A stretch of DNA of 64,000 bases from Varanus komodoensis (taxonomy: Eukaryota; Chordata; Lepidosauria; Squamata; Varanidae). Under the pieces are notes generated by a model. That model did no database searches. It was given only the letters and a program-made list of their open reading frames with translations, and had not been told where the DNA came from. The position numbers and the translations under genes were made by a program. Location: assembly GCF_004798865.1 (NCBI RefSeq), contig NW_025336481.1, positions 3,538,418-3,602,417 on the forward strand, given 5' to 3'. Positions 33,701 through 42,700 of the stretch are shown in pieces (position 1 is the first letter of the stretch; each line of letters opens with the position of its first letter).

Positions 33701-36700
33701 CCTTCCCCTTTGTGACAGCCCTTGTGATTCTCATAGAGGGAAATCACATCCCCCCTCAGTCTTCTCTTCTCAGGGCTGAACATGCCCAGTTCTCGCAGTC
33801 TCTCCGCATTCCTCTGTCCTTGAGCAGCTGCCAGCAGGACTCAGACATTCAGGGCTAGAAGGACAAGTGGTCTGGCTTAGTATATTGCTGCTTCACCAGC
33901 ACAAGGAACCTCAGGGACAAAGAGTCAAGGCAAAACAAGCCATTTAGCTCACAAGTGAGATCAGCATCCGCATGAGGGCGAGACACGTGTGGGCTATTTC
34001 TTTGCTTTTTAAATTATCTCAAGAAATCATTTAGACTCATTTAAACACATACATTTTCAGCAGAAGTCAAAATAAGGGCAGCACAAAGGGAGTTAAATTT
34101 CATAAATCTGTTTCATAAAGTTACAGACAGGAGCTAAATGAAATCCCTCATGAAAAATCCTGAAGAAACTTAAGAATTCTTGCAGCTGAGCCTTATCAGA
34201 GATCCTGGAATCATTTAAGATAGAAACATAGAAACAGAGAGAGTCAGAAGGGGTCTCCAGGGCCATCTAGTCTGACCCCCAGCTCCAGCCTCAACCACAT
34301 GCCTAAACTAAGTCCAAGTTTGGAAAGGAAAAATACAACCAATGCACGGCTTTAAAGACAACCATCCAGGGCCAAGCAGTGGAAGAAATGAAAGTTCAGA
34401 AATAATCCTCGTCTCAAGTTGAGTGTTCAGCTTTTCATTTTGTTTCAAAAACACAACAAAACAGTGTGGGGAAAAGTGCACTGTAAGTGCGGATCTGTAA
34501 CACTCTTCTTCGCATGTTCACAAGGGCTTAAACCACATCCTTTCCTTAAGGTGTATTCCTATGCAGGTTTTGACAGAAAAACGCCTACAACTCCAAGCAT
34601 GCTCCAGGCATATCTCTAGTTTTATCTAAATACGTTTAGATAAATTCTCTGCCTTCTCTCTGACTAAATAACCACCCAGAGAGCTTTGGCTTTGGGGCAT
34701 ATAGAAATAAAATAAATAATAACAGAAGTACCAGCAGCTTCAGTTACCAGATAGACAAATTCCATAATACCAGTTTCAGAAAGGGTTCTGAAGCAGGAGG
34801 GTGAGAGTCAGCCTGCCCAGTGTATTGCATTGAACTTTCGGCCTGAAGGACAGGACTCGTTTGCTCAATGTAATGAGCTCCTGACTGACCTAGAGAAACT
34901 GAGAGAGGCAGAAAAGTTGGTGGACAAGACCAAGCTGCTGCTCCAAAGCCTGCATTTCAGGGCCACCAAGGTGGTCTTCTCTCAAAAGCCACATTTTCCA
35001 TATACTGGGGCAGCTAAAAACGTGCCCCCAGAGAATCCCAATGCCAAGGGGGAGAGGGGGTGTAGGGAGTGTGTGTGTGAGAGAGAGATTTGTTAGGAAA
35101 AGCAAACATTTTGGCACAAGCTGGGCCTGTACAGGAGGAACCACCTCCACCTGGACCAAAATGGAACCGAACTGCTGCCTGTTGCTGGTGGAGCAACTGA
35201 TTAACTGAACACTGGGGAGAATCAGAACCAGGAAGAATCCAGTTCAGGTTGAATCTTCCCCTGGGGATGCAAATAAAAAGGGTTTCCCATCATCCAAACA
35301 GTGTTAGGGAGGGAACAGGTCAGGAGCATGTGGTGGAACATGGCAACTGGTCCAAGAAGTCCAAGTGCCACAGTGAAGGCTGGCCTATTCTGGGCGCAAC
35401 TGGGGTGAGGCATTTCTGGGCCAAGATCAGAACTCTCTGAGTCGGGATGGGGCAGCTGGAGTGGCTAGTTTTATTGGAAAACCTCGATGTGGTGAGCTTA
35501 GCCTTTTGAATGGAGAGTATCTGTGTGATGTGGCCATATCTGGGCACAACCGCTACAGGAAGGTCAGGGAAAGGCGTTGCTCTGTACATCAAAGAGGACA
35601 TGCTGTCGGTCAGGTTAGAAAGCCTAAAAGGGACAGATTCCTCCCCAGAACCACTGAGGTGTGAATGCCAGGCCCCAATAGCAATTTGTCATCTGGGTGA
35701 CCTTGAGGTGGAAAGTGAAATCAAGGGGGAATCCAAGCAAGGATGTGTGGTAATCATGAGTGATTTCAACTGCCTCCACATGGAGCAGAGAGATGCAAAG
35801 GGGTTAAATTTCTTGAAGCCCTCGATGAATCTGTGGCCGCAATGACTCTGTCCCAGGCAGTTGTGGAAACGGCCAGAGGGGAGCTCACTCTGCATTTAAT
35901 CTGAAATGGTGCCATCCAGGACCCAGTGCCAGACATGAGATTTGTTGACCCAAGCGGAAACTATGACCTTAGTGCTATCAGATTTCAAATATATTCGCAT
36001 GGAAAGTTGCCAAGCAAGTAGAGTACAGTCACACCTGACTTTAACAGAGGAAACATTTCTAGAATAAGCAGACTCATACAAAGGAAGTGGGAAGGAGGAG
36101 TCAAGTCAAGACGTTTAAATCTTTCCAAAATGTGGGGAGGTTACTCAAAACCACTATAATAGAAGCTCAGCCAGAATGTGTTTACCGCAGGTTAGGATTA
36201 CTGAGTCTAAGATGTCACCAGCAAGACGGAGACAAGAAAACTCCCTTTGCAAAATAGAATCTTGCCCAAAGGAGGAGAACAGAAAGGACCATAAACATGG
36301 CCGAAGGACATGAAAGCAGTCAATAAAAGATGCAAAACAACATTTTGAAGAGCATATTGCTAGCCACATCAATAAAACACTTTTTTGAATACATTCAAAG
36401 AAAGAAACCAGCTAGGCAAGCAGCTGAACTGTTAGATCATCATGGAGTACTGAAGGATGATAAGGAGATGGTGGGAAAGCTGAATGCATTCTTTTCATCT
36501 GTTTTTACTTCAGAAGATGTAGGATAGATTTTTGTGCTTGATGCTTTCTGGAAGTGAGTCTGAGGAAAAAAAACTAGAGGCAGAAGACAGAGTTCTTGAA
36601 CTTATTGTCAAACTGAAAGCTAATCCATCACTGGGCACAGGAGACCCATCGTAGGATTTTAGATATGAATTTGCTGATCATCTAAGAAAAAGATGTCTGT

Positions 36701-39700
36701 AAGATTAGCCTGTGCACCAAAGGACTGGAGAAAGGCCAATGTAACATCTAGTTTTCAAAAAGTGATTCACAGGGGATCTGGGAAATTGCACGCCAGTTCG
36801 CTTAGTGTCTGTTCTGTATAAAGTGGTTGATTCCTCCTCATCGAGCTGGGTTGGTTCATGAGTGGTGATGCATCGATCTGACCTTCTGAATTCTCCCCTC
36901 AAGGCAGAGCTGACGGATGGGATTGGGGCTCTCGTGGCTGCGAATGACAGGATCCAAGCCTACATCGGCAGTTTGCAAGGCACGTGTAAGAATATTGAGG
37001 TAGGGCGTTGCTCCTTGTCGTTCCTTGTTCACAAGCTCCTGGGAAGGGTCAAGAAAACCGGAGGCAAAATGGGTGGCTCAGCATGCCGAGCAATCCAGCC
37101 CCCGAGTGGCTCCCAGGCAGGCAACAGGGCCGAGCGAGGCTTGGCACACCTCGCTGGCCAGTCCAAGCGGTGGCCGTGCGCCATTCCGAAGCACGCTCAG
37201 CTCATGCGCATTCTTCATGGGCCCATGAACTCATGTCGTGCTGTTTTGGAACTAGGCCAAATTGTACCCTTGCCAGGGTGAAAATGCAGAGCCCAGCTCT
37301 GCTTCTGGGCTCCTTCTAGTAGTCCCAGTAGGCATGAAAGTCACGAGTCCTGGGGTCCCACCACAAGCACATCAGGTCACGTCTTCTCAGCAGAAAAGAC
37401 AGCTTCTTTGAGGGGCTTTGTCACATCACCTTCCGCATCAGGGCAGTTGCTGAGATGCACCTGGCCGTGTTGGTGGCGCTGGAGGAATTGGTGGCCCTTG
37501 CAAAGGAGGAATGTCCGGTGGACCAACTTTTCTGAAGTGGCTGGTGGTAGATATGTCCCATCTCAGCATTCCCTCTCATAGCTGGCTCGGGGACGGCGGT
37601 TGCTGGCCCTCGCAAAGGGAGTGGGTCCTCAACTGGCTTGCGCTTCCTCTCTCTGTTGTCCATGCTGATCTTCTCTGGTGGCCATTCCGGTCATGAGAAC
37701 ATGCCCTGAACCAGGTTGCGACAAGCTAAGGGCCCGCCCAGTCCATACAGGGCCAACCAGATGCCCCAGCTGGAAGCCCTCAACCAGCACCTGAAATCCA
37801 ATACCCCTTGTGTTCCTCAGCAACTGTAACCGGAGACGATAGGTAGCCATAACGACTAAAGCCATCGATAGTCTTCTCCACCCACAATCTGCCCAATGCC
37901 CCCTCCAAAGCCATCCAGGTTGGTGGCTAGTCCTCAGCCTCGTGCTAGCAAGCCAACCGCACCGTTCAGGTCTATACTTCGTGAAGGTGCATGTTATAAC
38001 ACCAACTCATGTGGCTTTTCGCAACCTCAGAACTACTAACTGCTCTGTCCGACCCAGAATACCATCTCCAACCATAGGGAACATCCACAGGGAAACAACA
38101 TAAATCAACCCAAGATGGTTGTGAAGTTTGTCCTTTCATCTTCCCGAAAGGCCCACCCTCTGGTTTCTTGATCTGAGTATTATGGGGGAGAAGAAATCTG
38201 AAACCACACATGCCAGGTGCTGAATGCTAAAGGCTAGGTTTTGTGTGTCATATGCCATTTGAGATGGATTTCCCACTCCATAAATTGCCAGGTTTTGTCT
38301 GAGGCCGATTTTCTGGCTTAACAAAGCCAGAAAATTGGCCAGGTAATGCTGTTCAAGTAGGGTGTGGAATTTAAGGACTCCTGATTTAAATCATTCTATT
38401 ATATTATATTTCTGCATGATTAAGGAAGAAGCAAATAACTTTCTAAGTGCTCTAGAGGAAAAAAGCCGATCACTAATATTTCAGCATATATTCTGTTTGT
38501 TTTGCGTTTTGCTGTCCTACTTTCCTCAGTTGCTTGTAGATAAATGGGTTTTGTGAAAAAAAAGAAGAAGAACAGACACTTAGTAAATTAAGCAGAATAG
38601 GCTTTTTGGGAGCAGGTGGGCGGGATTCAGACACTGCTTAAATTGCTGGTGTTAATAGATTTTTGTGTACGCAAATGCTTTCCCCTAGGGAAAATTTGTC
38701 ACTTGTTTATATAGATGGTGCCCATATGCATATACATTTTGGTAGGAATATATAAGCACGTGTTTAAAAAGAGCAGTTCCAGAGAGGAAGTGAACTAATG
38801 GTTTGATGTCTTGGCTTGTTCTAATTAAAGTTACAACAAACAGTAGTTCTTTGAATTGGCCATCATTGTGGGCAATTGTGCTTAGTTTAAAAGTGACGGT
38901 GCCAGTTTTCATTTCTTGCCCTGGCACATGGAGGAGGAGGAGGAGGAGAGAGGTGAGGGTATATTCTCACAATGACAAACCATTTTTTAATGGCTAAAGT
39001 GGGCTGGTCTGTCTGAAGGTGAGGTTTAAACATTCTTTTACTGGCTTTCTTTTCCGTGCAGGAAAATTGCAAAGCTCAGAAGCAAGCCCTGTGTGAGAAG
39101 TTTGACCGCATGTGCGCCATCCTGGAAGAGCGGCGCAAGATCATGCTGCAGAGAATCACCTACGAGAGGGACGAGAAGAGCCAGCACCTGAAGTCCCTCA
39201 GCAAGGCATGCAGTGACCATATCGAGTCCTCGTCCAAGCTGGTGGACACGGCCCTGCAGTCCATGGAGGAGCCCCAGATGGCTGTGTTTGTGCAGGTGAA
39301 GTCACGGGGAACTGCTCTGCTCAGCCTCTGCATCCGGACAAGAAGAAATGTGTGGTGTGCCTCTCTTGGGCTGTTCCACCTCAGAAGGAAAGTTGGGGAG
39401 ATGTGCACTTGAATGTCTCCTCAGGAAAACAGCTTCCTCTGTCTGGATGGGTGACTTAAATACTGCAAACTGCCTGGAGGGCTTTGGCTACGGGTGGTAT
39501 AGAAATGTGACAATGATGATGGGAACTCAGCAACTGGGGAGGAAAGAACCAAGGCATCTATGCACTAATTTTCTACATACAGGGAGGGTGGATTTGGGGA
39601 CTTTGGCAGAGTTTTTTTGTGGGCAAGCATTCAAACTTGCAATTCACTGTCCTTCTGAGGTGGTGCAGTTTGTACCACGGGATTCTGCATTGCTGTTGTT

Positions 39701-42700
39701 GTGTTGTTGTGGTTAATGAATCTCGTTGCCAGTTCAAAGCAAGGGATAAGGAAAGAATAGCAGCTGGTCTGTTTACTGGCTCTCTAAAATCCAAGGGTTG
39801 AGTTCAGGAGCACTAAATGGATAATGCTTCTGCTATCCCATCCACGCAGAGGAAAACTGTGCATACAGCAATTCCTGGGTGAGTCATTCAGAGCAGATGA
39901 AGAATTGTGGGCATTTCCTTGGAGCAGCTGCTAAAGTTTGGTGGTCAGTCTAGCATTTCCCACCAGTCAACAACACCTGGCCATGGGCCGGGCTGCCTGG
40001 GGCTTCTGGGAGCAGCAGTCCAACCCATCCAGAGGGCACCCTGTGGGGGAAGGGGGTCACAGAGGATGGAAGCATAGATCCATGGCTGTAGCTGGCCAGT
40101 GGGTCTTCTCCAGAGATGCACGACAGCAAGGGAGGCCGCCTCATCCTGAGTCTGACCTTGGCCCATCTGGCCCAGGACTGCCAACACTTGCTGGCAGCAG
40201 TGGCTCTCCAGGGACTCAGGCAGGTGGTTTTACAGCCCTACCTGGAGATGTTGCTGGAGAGCCAACCTGGAAGCTTATCCTGCAGAACGGAGCTCTGCCA
40301 CTCAAGCAGGAGTTGCCTCCAAGAGCTGTACTTCTTTACAGGGCTACTGATGACTTGACCACACATAACAGCCACATAAAGCAAGCAGGCTATGCATGGC
40401 ATGTGCTAACTGTGCATTCTTTGGTTGGGCCCTTTCAGCTGACGTGGCAAAGGGCAAGTGCTTAGCCTGGCTCCATCTCTGGACAACCTGCGCTCCTGCT
40501 CAGACCCCCTCCCCCATTCTCAGCAGCCGAGCGTGGGCTTCGCAGGCAGGAAGAGTCTGGGAAAGAACCCCTGCAGGGGCATGCTGGGAGTTGTAGGCCT
40601 CTTCTCTGTCTAAATCTGACCCTTCAGTACCAGCAACAAATCTTCAGAATGGAGAGGAAGCTGTGCAGAGGCTGGGAGACCACCGAACAAGGGGAAGGGG
40701 TGCGGCCATCCGCAGAAATCCAGACTGCCAGGTTGAGGCCCAAGGTGGGCTGGATTTGGGAGGTGGTTCTGAGGTTCTGTGCCCCTTTAATGGGCAGGAT
40801 GGAGCTCAGTTTGGCATGAGGCATCTTCCTATGCTTACCTCCCACAGTTCTACCAGATATTATTAGCTAGAACAGTCAAACATTTCCTGACATGAAACTG
40901 ACTCATTGAAGTAGAAACAAGAAGAGGTACTGTTCATTTTTTTCATATGCTTTTAAAAATAAGTCTTGATTTTTCACTAACGTTCCCTTTGTCTCCTCTC
41001 TTTTCTCCTTCAGAATGCCAAAGTTCTCATCCAGAAGTAAGTATGATTCACCGGCTGGGTTCAGACAACACAGCAACCCACACTCAAGGGTTGAGTATGG
41101 GTTGAGTGTGGGTTGTTGTTGCAACATAGGCTGTCATGTTGGCTGGCTGGACCCAGCCACGTTCTGTTAACTGCAAACTACCTAAAGTCCACAATCCAAC
41201 AAGGAACCTTGGGTTCTCTTCATTGGTTGTTTGTGGTTAACGAATCATGGTTTGTTAGCAGGCTGGGTTCGGTCAACACAATAAGCAAAATTTCAGTAAC
41301 TCACATTCAACCCTTACTTAACCCTCAAGTGTGGGTTGTCGTCTTGTCTGAACCCATTCATTTTTTTGGTGCGTCTCTTCCTTGACCTTTCTTTCTCCCC
41401 TCACCAACCGCCTTCTGCAACTCGGGAGAAAGGCCCTCCACTGGGGTCTGCAGTGACTTTCTCCCCCCACCTCAGGATTGCTGAGATGACGAACGGTTGC
41501 AAACCAGAAGCGCTGGAACTGGGATACGACAACATGGATCACTACGCTGTGGATTTCAATGCTGAGGAACGAGTTCTCTACCAGCTGGATTTCATCAAAG
41601 GTGCGGAGGGCAAGAGAGGGGGGCCTCTGGCTGCCCAGATTGCAGAGCAATGCAGAAGAAGGAACCAGTGAGTCCTGGATCAAATTTGATCCAGGACCCA
41701 GTGAGTCCTGGCTCAGATCAAACCAGAACTTTCCCTGGAAGCTAGAATGATAAAACTGAAGCTGTTATACTTCAGGTACATCATGAGAAGGTAAGACTTC
41801 CTGCAGAAGAGAGTTGTGCAAGGGAGAATAGAAGGCAGAAGGAGAAAAGGAAGTCCAAATAAGAGCTGTCCAGGTGATCTTCTATGGTCAGGCGTCAACT
41901 TCAGCATTTTCTGCACCAATACAGTGAGGTCTTCGCCTGGCATGTGACTGGAAATGAACCTGCACAGGGTTCATTCCCATGAGAACAGTGGTCCTCAGTA
42001 TTCCTCTGGGTGTAACTCTTCAGAGGAAGGGCTTCTTGCAACTTTTCAGGGCTACTGTTCTGAATTCCACATCCCACTCTAGAATTTTGGTGGCGCAGAA
42101 ACATCCAGATACCAAAGTCCCAAATATGGGTTGAAGGTCATCCTTAGACCAAAGAGGGTATTGTAGAGCTGGGAAGGGTCCAGAAAAGGGCACCCAAGAT
42201 GATCCAGGGACCAGAACAACTCCCCTCCAAGGAAAATTTACAATGTTTGGAGTCTTTTAGCTTAGGAAAAATGTGACTAAGGCAGAGAATTATACTACCG
42301 TTTTGCATGTGACCAAAGAGAGAACATTAGTTATCAGACATGTTAGAAAGTCAGTGAAGCATATAAAATTATGCATGGGGCCAAACGAAGTGGATCAGAA
42401 CACATTTTCTCCGTCTCACATAATGCCAGAGCCCAAGTGGGTCCATTCCATAAAGCCAATTGGTAGGAACCTCAAGACAGAGGAATGGGGTTCTTCTTCA
42501 TGCTGTACCAAGCGAGATGATTATTATTTTTATTATTATTATTATAACATGATGGAATTTGCTGCCTCGGGATGCGGTGAGGGCCACCAGCTTGGATGGA
42601 TTTAAAATGGGATTGGACTCCTTCCTGGACGAGCAGAAGGCTGTCCCTTTCTACTCGTCCCAATGGCTCTGCCCTGCCTACAGTATCAGAGGCAATATTG

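Larger units (their letters stand above)
32896..36903 (+). other. TRIM101: TRIM101 intron 3
   Basis: A 4-kb intron. A GC-rich start (to about 33250) with shadow open frames is followed by CR1 and L3-like LINE remnants, listed separately. No host exon was seen. Confidence 0.65.
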
